Shown here one piece after another: positions 45,506 to 54,464 of a DNA stretch of 64,000 nucleotides (its first letter is position 1; every line of letters starts with the position of its first letter). This stretch comes from Micrococcaceae bacterium Sec5.8 (GTDB lineage: Bacteria > Actinomycetota > Actinomycetes > Actinomycetales > Micrococcaceae). Location: NCBI GenBank assembly GCA_039636775.1, contig CP143429.1, positions 1,240,001-1,304,000 of the forward strand. Reading direction: 5' to 3'. A program made the translations under genes and the position numbers. Below the pieces are notes generated by a model. It was given only the letters and a program-made list of their open reading frames with translations, had not been told where the DNA came from and made no database searches.

Positions 45506-46729
45506 ATGCACCGCACCCAGGCAGGGCACGTCAGCGTGGAAGCACACCGGGAGTCGGTGCGTCACCTGCTGGCCCCGCTCCGCAGCCCGGACCGGATTGA
45601 ACGGCTCCCGCTGCTTTCGGCCCTAGGCCGTGGCCTTGCCGCGGACGTCGTGGCTCCGCTGGACCTTCCGCCATTCGCCAATTCGCAAATGGACGGCTTC
45701 GCCATCCGCAGCGCGGACGTGCCCGACGGCGGCGCCGACCTGCACGTCGCCGCCCCCGTTGCCGCCGGAGCCATGGCTCCTGAACTTGCCGCCGGGACAG
45801 CCGCACCGATCATGACCGGCGCCATGATGCCGCCGGGAGCGGACGCCGTCGTGCCGATTGAACAGGCCGTACCCGATGTCTTCCCGGCCCCGGGCGTGCC
45901 CGCGACCGTGCGGCTGCCTGCTGCCCCGGCTCGGAGCTTCGTCCGCCATCCCGGCAGCGACATCCGCGCCGGTGAGCTGGCTCTTCCCGCCGGAACGTGC
46001 CTGGGACCGGGCCAGCTGGGACTCCTGGCGGCCCTGGGCTTCACGGAGGCGCCCGTTTTCCGTGCGCTGCGGATCCTGCTGGTCACCACCGGGGACGAGG
46101 TCGTGGAACCGGGCAGCCCGCTGGGCGACGGCAAGATCTACGACTCGAATGCCACCTTGCTGGAGGCGTCCATGCGCCAGGCCGGCCTTGACGTCACACG
46201 GACCGGGATCTCCACCGACCGCCCGGAGGAACTGGCTGCCCTGCTGCGCCGGCACGCGGCGGACGTGGACCTGGTGGTCACCACCGGCGGGGTCAGCAAG
46301 GGCGCCTACGAGGTGGTGCGGCAGGCGATGGCAGGTCACGACGTGCAGTTTTTTGCCGTCGCGATGCAGCCCGGCGGGCCGCAGGGGATTGGAACATTCG
46401 AGGGCGTACCGGTCCTTGGCTTTCCGGGAAACCCGGTGAGTTGCCTCGTGTCCTTCGAAATGTTCCTCCGGCCCGCGCTCGGGGATCTGTTCGGCTCGCC
46501 GGCGCCCCGGCCCGTGGTGAGGGCGCGGCTGGCCGGGGCGCTGACGTCGCCGGCCGGCAAGCATCAGGTGCGGCGCGGCACCGTCCTTCCCGACGGGACT
46601 GTCCGGCTTGAGGGTGGCGCAGGCTCGCACCTCGTCAGCGCGCTCGCGCACTCGAACGCCCTGATCCAGGTGCCCGAAGGTACCGCTGCGCTCGCTGCGG
46701 GCGCCGAGGTGGAAGTATGGATGCTGTGA
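45506..46729 (+). CDS. moeA: Molybdopterin molybdenumtransferase MoeA
   Basis: 407-aa MoeA, which inserts molybdate into adenylylated molybdopterin. Motifs: [56 protein letters not shown] and [14 protein letters not shown]. Start chosen at the ATG 45506 with GAGGGG upstream; an ATG six codons earlier lacks a ribosome-binding site. It heads the moeA-moaC-mog-moaE operon; the moaC start lies 13 nt inside its 3' end. Confidence 0.94.
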   Translation: MHRTQAGHVSVEAHRESVRHLLAPLRSPDRIERLPLLSALGRGLAADVVAPLDLPPFANSQMDGFAIRSADVPDGGADLHVAAPVAAGAMAPELAAGTAAPIMTGAMMPPGADAVVPIEQAVPDVFPAPGVPATVRLPAAPARSFVRHPGSDIRAGELALPAGTCLGPGQLGLLAALGFTEAPVFRALRILLVTTGDEVVEPGSPLGDGKIYDSNATLLEASMRQAGLDVTRTGISTDRPEELAALLRRHAADVDLVVTTGGVSKGAYEVVRQAMAGHDVQFFAVAMQPGGPQGIGTFEGVPVLGFPGNPVSCLVSFEMFLRPALGDLFGSPAPRPVVRARLAGALTSPAGKHQVRRGTVLPDGTVRLEGGAGSHLVSALAHSNALIQVPEGTAALAAGAEVEVWML

Positions 46730-47310
46730 ATGAAGAGAACCCTCCAAAGATGACCCCCGCAGGGATGACCCCAGCAGGGAAGACCCCCGCAGGGAAGAAC
46801 CCCGCAGGGAAGAACCCCGCAGGGGTGAACCCTGCACCGGAGGGCCCGGGCCTGACCCACCTGCGGCAGGATGGCACGGCCCAGATGGTGGACGTGTCCA
46901 ACAAGGCCGAAAGTACCCGCGAGGCCACCGCCACCGCCACAGTCCGCAGCACGGAGGAGGTCCTGGCGCTCCTCGGCAGCGGAGACCTGCCCAAAGGCGA
47001 TGCCCTGGCTGTCGCCCGGGTCGCCGGCATCCTGGCCGCCAAGAAAACCCCGGACTTAATCCCGCTTTGCCACCCGCTGCCGATCGCCAAGGTCACCGTC
47101 GACTTTGAGCTCGACGCCGACTCTGTCACCGTGTTCGCCACGGTGAAGACCCGCGGGGTTACCGGCGTCGAAATGGAAGCGCTGACCGCAGCCTCCGTCG
47201 CCGCCCTCAGCGTGTACGACATGATCAAGGCCGTAGACAAGCACGCGGTCCTGACCGATATCAAGGTGCTGGCCAAGAGCGGCGGCAAGAGCGGGGACTG
47301 GAAACTATGA
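46717..47310 (+). CDS. moaC: Cyclic pyranopterin monophosphate synthase MoaC
   Basis: 197-aa MoaC, converting 3',8-cyclo-GTP to precursor Z with MoaA. The core begins at [20 protein letters not shown] (about residue 47) and contains [32 protein letters not shown] and LAKSGGKSG. The first about 45 residues are an unusual extension made largely of pentapeptides ([15 protein letters not shown]) encoded by 15-bp tandem repeats. A GTG at 46825 could start a shorter form. It overlaps moeA by 13 nt and mog by 4 nt. Confidence 0.93.
   Translation: MDAVNEENPPKMTPAGMTPAGKTPAGKNPAGKNPAGVNPAPEGPGLTHLRQDGTAQMVDVSNKAESTREATATATVRSTEEVLALLGSGDLPKGDALAVARVAGILAAKKTPDLIPLCHPLPIAKVTVDFELDADSVTVFATVKTRGVTGVEMEALTAASVAALSVYDMIKAVDKHAVLTDIKVLAKSGGKSGDWKL
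46750..46839 (+). repeat. Six 15-bp tandem repeats in the 5' part of moaC
   Basis: Units start at 46750 and follow every 15 bp to 46839, consensus A(T/A)GA(C/A)CCC(C/A)GCAGGG, with the last unit most diverged. All are in frame, encoding (M/K/V)(T/N)PAG-type pentapeptides. Copy-number variation would not break the frame. Confidence 0.9.
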
Positions 47311-47819
47311 GCATGCCCGAACCACACCGTCACGGTGAAGCCACCGGGCGGAAGGCCGGCGTCGTCATCGCCTCCACCCGCGCCGCGGCCGGAATCTACG
47401 AGGACCTGACCGGTCCCGTCATCATCGACTGGCTTACCGAACACGGCTTCGAGACCTATCCGGCCATGGTGGTTCCGGACGGCGACGCCGTGGGCGCGTC
47501 CCTGCGCGCGCTGCTGACCCAGGCGCCGGCTGTCATCATCACCAGCGGCGGTACCGGCCTCAGCCCCACGGACGCGACTCCGGAACAGACCCTGCCCCTG
47601 TTGGACCGGGAAATCCCGGGCATCATGGAGGGCATCCGGGCCGCCGGACTGACCAAGACCCCGACGGCGATGCTGAGCCGGGGCCACGCGGGTGCTGCGG
47701 GCCAGACATTCATCATCAATCTTCCCGGATCTCCCAAAGGTGTCATGGATGGGCTCAGCGTGCTGGACTCCATCCTGGGACACCTGTGCGACCAGCTGGA
47801 GGGCGGCCATGGGCATTGA
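47307..47819 (+). CDS. mog: Molybdopterin adenylyltransferase (Mog/MoaB family)
   Basis: 170-aa MoCF-fold protein that adenylylates molybdopterin before molybdenum insertion. Motifs: [38 protein letters not shown] and [12 protein letters not shown]. The N-terminal 15 residues (His-containing) are extra. ATG overlaps the moaC stop by 4 nt, and the moaE start lies inside its 3' end. Confidence 0.92.
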   Translation: MSMPEPHRHGEATGRKAGVVIASTRAAAGIYEDLTGPVIIDWLTEHGFETYPAMVVPDGDAVGASLRALLTQAPAVIITSGGTGLSPTDATPEQTLPLLDREIPGIMEGIRAAGLTKTPTAMLSRGHAGAAGQTFIINLPGSPKGVMDGLSVLDSILGHLCDQLEGGHGH

Positions 47820-48288
47820 CTCAACCTTTGAAGTGGTCACCGCGGTACTCAGTGCCGACCCCATTTGCGTGGACCACGCCATCGCGGCCGTCGAATCGGA
47901 CACCGCTGGTGCAGTGGTCAGCTTCAGCGGGGTGGTCCGGAACCACGACGGCGGCAAACCCGTCCAGCGGCTCAGTTACAGCGCGCACCCCACCGCGCAC
48001 CAGGTGATGGCCGACGTCGTCGCGCAACTCGTCTCCGAACAGGCGGCCGGCAGCTCACCCGCCGGTTCCGGCGGGCCGGAACAGCCGGTGCGGATCTGGG
48101 TGGCCCACCGGATCGGGATGCTGGAGATCGGGGACCCGGCGCTGGTTTGCGCTGTCGCGGCAGCGCACCGCGGTCAGGCCTTCGCGGTATGTTCGGAACT
48201 GGTGGACCGGATCAAGGACCAGGTTCCGATCTGGAAGGAACAGTTCTTCACGGACGGCAGTGTCGAATGGGTTGGAGCGGGCGCCTAG
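47809..48288 (+). CDS. moaE: Molybdopterin synthase catalytic subunit MoaE
   Basis: 159-aa MoaE. With thiocarboxylated MoaD it adds the dithiolene sulfurs to precursor Z. Recognisable segments are GAVVSFSGVVRNHDGGKPV, LSYSAHPTAHQVM, VAHRIGMLEIGDPAL, and KDQVPIWKEQFF with the catalytic lysines. GGAGGG inside the end of mog lies just before the ATG at 47809 (11-nt overlap). A short Gly/Ser/Pro-rich loop interrupts the middle (about residues 80-92). Confidence 0.94.
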   Translation: MGIDSTFEVVTAVLSADPICVDHAIAAVESDTAGAVVSFSGVVRNHDGGKPVQRLSYSAHPTAHQVMADVVAQLVSEQAAGSSPAGSGGPEQPVRIWVAHRIGMLEIGDPALVCAVAAAHRGQAFAVCSELVDRIKDQVPIWKEQFFTDGSVEWVGAGA

Positions 48289-48426
48289 TCCTCCCGGGCA
48301 CCGTCTGCGACCCAACCCCGGGCACTTTCCGCCCCGCCCTGCGCTGGCCCTTGCATCGTCGTGACTGGCTCGTAACGCGTTGCCCCGGTTCAGGCGGGCG
48401 CCGGGCCCGGCGGTAGGGTGGATGGC

Positions 48427-49185
48427 ATGATCGAACAACTCGCAGTCGCCGTGCTGGGCGCCAACGGGCGGATGGGCGCCGAGGCCGTGCAGGCCATCGA
48501 GGCGGCCGCAGACCTCAACCTTGTCGCTGCTCTGGGCCGGAACGACTCCCTGGAAACCCTCGTCGACGCCGGTGCGCGGGTGGTGGTGGACCTGACGGTC
48601 CCGGAAAGCACCGACGCGAATGTCACCTTCGCCGTCGAGCACGGCATGCACGCCGTGGTGGGGACGACGGGCTGGGATCAGCAACGGCTGGCCCGGCTCG
48701 AGGAGCTCCTCACCGGCCGGCCCGGCGTGGGTGTGCTGATTGCGCCGAACTTCGCGCTCGGCTCGGTGCTCGCCTCGGCGTTCGCTGCCAAAGCCTCCCG
48801 CTACTTCGAATCGGCGGAAATCATCGAACTGCACCACCCGGAGAAGGTGGACGCTCCGTCCGGAACCGCAGTGCGCACCGCGCAGCTGATCTCCGCCGAA
48901 CGCGCAGCCGCCGGCCTTCCGCCCAGCCCCGATGCCACCAGGGGCGGGCGCCCTGGCGCGCGCGGCTGCGACGTCGACGGCGTCCGCGTCCACAGCGTCC
49001 GTCTCCGCGGTCTCGTGGCGCACCAGGAAGTTCTGCTGGGCGGTCCGGGCGAGCAGCTGACCTTCCGGCATGACTCCTTTGACCGGGCATCGTTCATGCC
49101 CGGGGTGCTGCTGGGTGTCCGCAACGTGGCTGCGAACCCCGGCCTCACCGTAGGCCTGGACGGCTACCTGGACCTGGGACTCTGA
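48427..49185 (+). CDS. dapB: 4-hydroxy-tetrahydrodipicolinate reductase DapB
   Basis: 252-aa DapB, second committed enzyme of the diaminopimelate/lysine pathway. The NAD(P)-binding AVLGANGRMG (8-17) and the substrate-binding/catalytic motif ELHHPEKVDAPSGTA are both intact, as is VGTTGW. The ATG at 48427 is preferred to the in-frame GTG 9 nt upstream. A palindrome GCCGGGCCCGGC (48400-48411) lies upstream. The partner dapA is 2.4 kb downstream, separated by three unrelated genes. Confidence 0.95.
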   Translation: MIEQLAVAVLGANGRMGAEAVQAIEAAADLNLVAALGRNDSLETLVDAGARVVVDLTVPESTDANVTFAVEHGMHAVVGTTGWDQQRLARLEELLTGRPGVGVLIAPNFALGSVLASAFAAKASRYFESAEIIELHHPEKVDAPSGTAVRTAQLISAERAAAGLPPSPDATRGGRPGARGCDVDGVRVHSVRLRGLVAHQEVLLGGPGEQLTFRHDSFDRASFMPGVLLGVRNVAANPGLTVGLDGYLDLGL

Positions 49186-49190
49186 GCGCC

Positions 49191-49673
49191 GTGGCCAACG
49201 TCCTCACCGCCTTCAAAGCAAACCGCACCAAAATCTGGGTTGGCGCCGTCACGCTGCTCCTCGTCTTCTACCTCGTGGTGTCCCTGCAGCGCTCGGTGCT
49301 GTTGATGACGGACGCTAATCCGGTGGCTAAGGCACTCGGCGTGGCGTACCTGCTCCTGCCCGTGGTCGGCGCCTGGGCCCTGGTCCGCGAGCTGGTGTTT
49401 GGTGTGCGGACGGAACGGCTGGCAAAGATCCTCGAGGCCGAGGGCGGCCTGCCCGAGGACAATCTGCCGCGCACGCCCGCGGGACGGATCATCCGCGAAG
49501 CCGCGGACCGGGAGTTCGAGAAATACCGCACGGAGACCGAGGCGGCACCGGAGAACTGGCGCTCCTGGTTCCGGCTTAGCTGCGCCTACGACGCCGCAGG
49601 GGACCGCAAGCGGGCGCGGGCCTCGATGCGCGACGCCGTCCGGCTCTACCGCACCGGTTCCCGCCGGGGCTGA
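49191..49673 (+). CDS. Conserved actinobacterial membrane protein with TPR-like C-terminus
   Basis: 160-aa protein with two N-terminal hydrophobic helices (about residues 15-35 and 47-66) and a cytoplasmic helical tail ending in a tetratricopeptide-like stretch (WRSWFRLSCAYDAAGDRKRA). Function unknown. GTG start 5 nt after the dapB stop, so it is very likely co-transcribed with dapB. I recall similar genes beside dapB in related Micrococcales, but could not check. Confidence 0.75.
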   Translation: MANVLTAFKANRTKIWVGAVTLLLVFYLVVSLQRSVLLMTDANPVAKALGVAYLLLPVVGAWALVRELVFGVRTERLAKILEAEGGLPEDNLPRTPAGRIIREAADREFEKYRTETEAAPENWRSWFRLSCAYDAAGDRKRARASMRDAVRLYRTGSRRG

Positions 49674-49732
49674 GGTTCGACGTCGGGGACCGCCGCGGCC
49701 GCTCAGCGAAAGCATGGCGGCGCGTTCCGGGG

Positions 49733-51037
49733 TCAGCGGACGCGGGCAGGCTGATAGCGGCCGAGTTGGTTCGCGGCGTGCGCCACCCACTCCAGCGGTC
49801 CGCGCCAGCCCAGGGCTGCGACGATGCCGCCGATGGCCAACAGCGCCAGGGCCTGCGCCCAGTACACGCCCTCAAGTGTCCACCCGGACGGCAAGGGCTG
49901 GCCGTAGAGGGAGGCCATCACGCACAGGTGGGCCGTGTAGAGGCTCAGGGTCATGGCACCGGCGCCCCGCAACGGAAGCAGCAGGTCCACCCGGATCCGC
50001 TCCACCAGCCGGCCCAGCAGCAGGCACGTTCCGACGACGGCGGCAGCCACTCCGGAGGTGTGCAGCAAGTCAAGGGTGGTACCGGAGTGCGGCGCACTTG
50101 AGGCGAGCCACCAGGGGGAGCCGGTTTGATCCACGCCGGCCAGGTTCACTTGCAGCAGGCTTTCCAGCGGATACGAGGGCTTCAGCAGGGACGCCTGGAG
50201 CGCCGCCCGGCCGCCCCAATCCTCCATCATCACCAGGCTGAACCACCTGGCCAGGACCGCCACGGCGGTTCCCGCTGCCAGCAGCAGCGCCGGGACTGCC
50301 GCCGTCGTCAGGGCCAGCCGGCCAATTGCGAGCCCGATCAGCAGGTAGGCGATCCACTGGAACACGGGATAGTAGCCGGTCAGGAAGAGGTCCCCGAGCA
50401 GCACGGCGGGGGTGGACAGATCCTCCCATTGCGGGTTGTGGCCCAGTTGCAGGGCCGGCGTGGCGGTGAGGAGCCATGGCCGCAGAAGAAAAGCGAGCGC
50501 CGGAGTGACAAGGACCCAGCCCGCGGCGAGGACCAGCAGGTGCCGGGCGTCCAGCCCGAGAAACGGCAGGATGCACAGGAACAACACGGCGTAATGGACC
50601 AGGATGATGGCGATGTTCACCTCAAGCCCGCCAATGGAAAGCCCCACGGCGGCGACCACGAGCGCCCGGAGCGCGACTCCGCGGCGCGCCGCCCACAGCT
50701 GCGGGCCCTGGAACGGCTCCTGTTTACCGGTGGATAACGCCAGCCCAATTCCTGCGAGCACGGCGAACAGAGCGGAGGCCCGTCCGGAAAATACCAGGCC
50801 CACCCACGTGGGGGTCAGTTGCGGGTCGGATTCGAAAGTGGGAAGCACATGAGTGGCCATCATGCCCAGGAGGGCCAATCCGCGGGCGGCGTCGATGCCT
50901 GACAGCCGGGTTCCGGATCTGCGGCCTGGGCTGCGGCCGCCGTTTCCCCCGGATTTTCCGGACCCGCCCCCGGGGCCGCTCCTGCTCCGGGCCGGCCGGG
51001 CCGGCCGGGGGAACGATGCCGTGTCGCGGGGAGTCAT
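49733..51037 (-). CDS. Multi-pass membrane protein (DUF1624/heparan-alpha-glucosaminide N-acetyltransferase type)
   Basis: 434-aa integral membrane protein with about ten hydrophobic segments. The opening of the core, LSGIDAARGLALLGMMATHV (about residue 45), is the RxxGIDxARGLAxxGM signature of the DUF1624/DUF418 acyltransferase-like families; LFAVLAGIGLALSTG follows. The first 42 residues are a basic Arg/Gly/Pro-rich cytoplasmic extension. Role unknown, possibly transfer of acyl groups to cell-envelope sugars (family inference). It is divergent from the LexA-controlled small gene; the LexA box is 67 nt from its start. Confidence 0.82.
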   Translation of the reverse strand: MTPRDTASFPRPARPARSRSGPGGGSGKSGGNGGRSPGRRSGTRLSGIDAARGLALLGMMATHVLPTFESDPQLTPTWVGLVFSGRASALFAVLAGIGLALSTGKQEPFQGPQLWAARRGVALRALVVAAVGLSIGGLEVNIAIILVHYAVLFLCILPFLGLDARHLLVLAAGWVLVTPALAFLLRPWLLTATPALQLGHNPQWEDLSTPAVLLGDLFLTGYYPVFQWIAYLLIGLAIGRLALTTAAVPALLLAAGTAVAVLARWFSLVMMEDWGGRAALQASLLKPSYPLESLLQVNLAGVDQTGSPWWLASSAPHSGTTLDLLHTSGVAAAVVGTCLLLGRLVERIRVDLLLPLRGAGAMTLSLYTAHLCVMASLYGQPLPSGWTLEGVYWAQALALLAIGGIVAALGWRGPLEWVAHAANQLGRYQPARVR

Positions 51038-51097
51038 GCCTCGATGTTCTCATGTCCGGCCACCAGGGAGCTGTCCGGACGGGCGGCTCCGGCACCC

Positions 51098-51126
51098 TTG
51101 TGTTCGAATATATGTTCGAATACGAT
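51098..51126 (+). promoter_or_regulatory. LexA (SOS) box inside a -35/-10 promoter
   Basis: TCGAATATATGTTCGA (51104-51119) is a near-perfect actinobacterial SOS box (consensus TCGAACATATGTTCGA, one mismatch). It exactly occupies the 17-nt spacer between -35 TTGTGT (51098-51103) and -10 TACGAT (51121-51126). The same box core precedes recA at 60142. Bound LexA would occlude RNA polymerase. Confidence 0.8.
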
Positions 51127-51132
51127 GGGCCC

Positions 51133-51486
51133 ATGACCAACACACCAGAGCCCCTCTTCCCGGGGTCCACCCGGCCGGACCCGTGCGCCCCGGACCCGTC
51201 CGGAGTCCTCAAGGCCTTGAGCCCCGGCGTCGTGGACTTCCTCTTCCGGCAGTTGGTGGCCGGCGAATCGGCCGAGGACGTCCAGTGGCAACGTGAAGGG
51301 AAAGCCCTGTCGGCGCAGGCGCCGGGGGCCGAACTGGCCCGCCGACTGGCGGAGACGGACCTGGAGTCCCTCACGCCTACCGAGCTTTTCCACTACGTCC
51401 GGGCCGCCCAGCGGCTCGCTGCGTGGGCGGAGGCCCTGCGCCAAACGGCCGTCGGCCGCTACTGCGCCACACCGCCCGGCGGGTAA
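51133..51486 (+). CDS. SOS-regulated small protein, DUF222-like helical segment
   Basis: 117-aa protein. A proline-rich N-terminus (to about residue 22) precedes an all-helical body: VLKALSPGVVDFLFRQLVAG, then LARRLAETDLESLTPTELFH and YVRAAQRLAAWAEALRQTAV. The last segment resembles the start of the DUF222 region of 13E12-type HNH proteins, but no HNH follows. The ATG at 51133 lies six bases after the -10 TACGAT with no Shine-Dalgarno, so the mRNA is probably leaderless; an ATG at 51112 falls inside the LexA box and is unlikely. A DNA-damage-related role is inferred from the promoter only. Confidence 0.65.
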   Translation: MTNTPEPLFPGSTRPDPCAPDPSGVLKALSPGVVDFLFRQLVAGESAEDVQWQREGKALSAQAPGAELARRLAETDLESLTPTELFHYVRAAQRLAAWAEALRQTAVGRYCATPPGG

Positions 51487-51592
51487 GGTTTTGCTCCCTG
51501 CCGGGCCGGCCCCGGCACCGGAAGAGCGGCCGGGCAGGGGCAGGACTGAGGCAGGAGCCACGGCGGGCTTGACCTTCATCACGGTGCCGCAT

Positions 51593-51622
51593 TGTCGGAA
51601 CACGCCGGGGACAGGGTAACGT
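51593..51622 (+). promoter_or_regulatory. Promoter of dapA (leaderless)
   Basis: -35 TTGTCG (51593-51598) and -10 TAACGT (51617-51622), spacer 18 nt. The -10 ends seven bases before the dapA ATG, so transcription would start at or next to the start codon. Confidence 0.55.
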
Positions 51623-51629
51623 TTTTCAT

Positions 51630-52538
51630 ATGGCTGACTCTCCCTCCCGCTCTTTTACGTTCGGATCCCTCGTGACCGCCATGGTCACGCCCTTTACGTC
51701 CGATGGTGAGGTCGACTACCAGCAGAACGCCGAGCTGGCCAACAAGCTCGTCGACGACGGCCATGACGCCCTTGTCATCTCCGGGACCACAGGGGAGACC
51801 TCCACGCTGGAAGACGACGAGAAGGAAAAGCTCTTCAGGGTGGTCGTCGAAGCCGTGGGGGACCGGGCCAAGGTCATTGCCGGTACCGGCACCAACCACA
51901 CCTCCCACTCCATTGAGATGGCCAAACGCGCCGCCAAGGCCGGAGCCCATGGGCAGCTGATCGTCACCCCGTATTACAACAAGCCCAGCCAAGCCGGTAT
52001 CCGGGCCCACATTGAAGCTGTCGCCGACGCCGCCGACCTCCCCGTCATGGTGTACGACATCCCGGGCCGGTCCTGCGTGCCGATCCTGCCCGAGACCATG
52101 ATCCGGCTCGCGGACCACCGGAACATCGTTGCGCTCAAGGACGCGAAGGCAGACTTTGCCGCCATTACCCGCGTCCTCGCCAACACCGACCTGGATGTTT
52201 ATTCCGGCGATGACGGACTGACGCTCCCGTGGATGGCTGCGGGCGCGGCCGGTCTTGTCAGCGTCACCGCGCATGTCGCGACGAAGCAGTTCCGCGCCAT
52301 GATTGACGCCGCACTCGCGGGCGATTTCGCCACCGCCCGCACCATACATTTCGAACTGGACCCCGTGGTCCGTGCAGTGATGACCCATATCCAGGGTGCT
52401 GTTGCTGCGAAGCAAGTTCTTAAGTGGCAGGGAGTCCTGCCCAACTCGGTTGTCCGTTTGCCCCTCGTGGAGCCGGACGACGCCGAGACCGAAACCATCC
52501 GCGAGGACTTGGCGGAAGCCGGCATGGTCTTTTCCTGA
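51630..52538 (+). CDS. dapA: 4-hydroxy-tetrahydrodipicolinate synthase DapA
   Basis: 302-aa DapA, condensing pyruvate with aspartate semialdehyde at the branch to lysine and peptidoglycan diaminopimelate. The Schiff-base lysine is K170 (IVALKDAKAD) and the catalytic tyrosine Y142 (VYDIPGRS); SGTTGET and TPYYNKP complete the active site. No Shine-Dalgarno is seen; the -10 lies 7 nt upstream of the ATG, implying a leaderless mRNA. RNase J follows after 61 nt, a common actinobacterial arrangement. Confidence 0.96.
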   Translation: MADSPSRSFTFGSLVTAMVTPFTSDGEVDYQQNAELANKLVDDGHDALVISGTTGETSTLEDDEKEKLFRVVVEAVGDRAKVIAGTGTNHTSHSIEMAKRAAKAGAHGQLIVTPYYNKPSQAGIRAHIEAVADAADLPVMVYDIPGRSCVPILPETMIRLADHRNIVALKDAKADFAAITRVLANTDLDVYSGDDGLTLPWMAAGAAGLVSVTAHVATKQFRAMIDAALAGDFATARTIHFELDPVVRAVMTHIQGAVAAKQVLKWQGVLPNSVVRLPLVEPDDAETETIREDLAEAGMVFS

Positions 52539-52599
52539 TCAGGTGCTTGATCCTGATGAGAAAAAATCCCGCCGGCAACCGCCTGGAAAGTAGTGCATT

Positions 52600-54291
<1,692 letters not shown>

Positions 54292-54326
54292 GCCCTGGCG
54301 GCCCCAGCGCTTCTCTGGGCACACCG

Positions 54327-54383
54327 ACGGCCTTTCCGGCCTGCTGCAGGCTCCCGCTTGCGGTGGACCGGGAAGGCCGTTTT
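54327..54383 (+). terminator. Rho-independent terminator after rnj
   Basis: A 13-bp stem with one mismatch (54327-54339 with 54368-54380) encloses a 28-nt loop containing a smaller CCTGC/GCAGG hairpin. TTTTG follows. Confidence 0.7.
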
Positions 54384-54464
54384 GCGTCTCCGGCCCGCAA
54401 CATGGACCCTGCGAAGGCCCGAAAATCCGCGGTTTTCGGCCCGGTGTCGGGTACCGTAGCGGGT

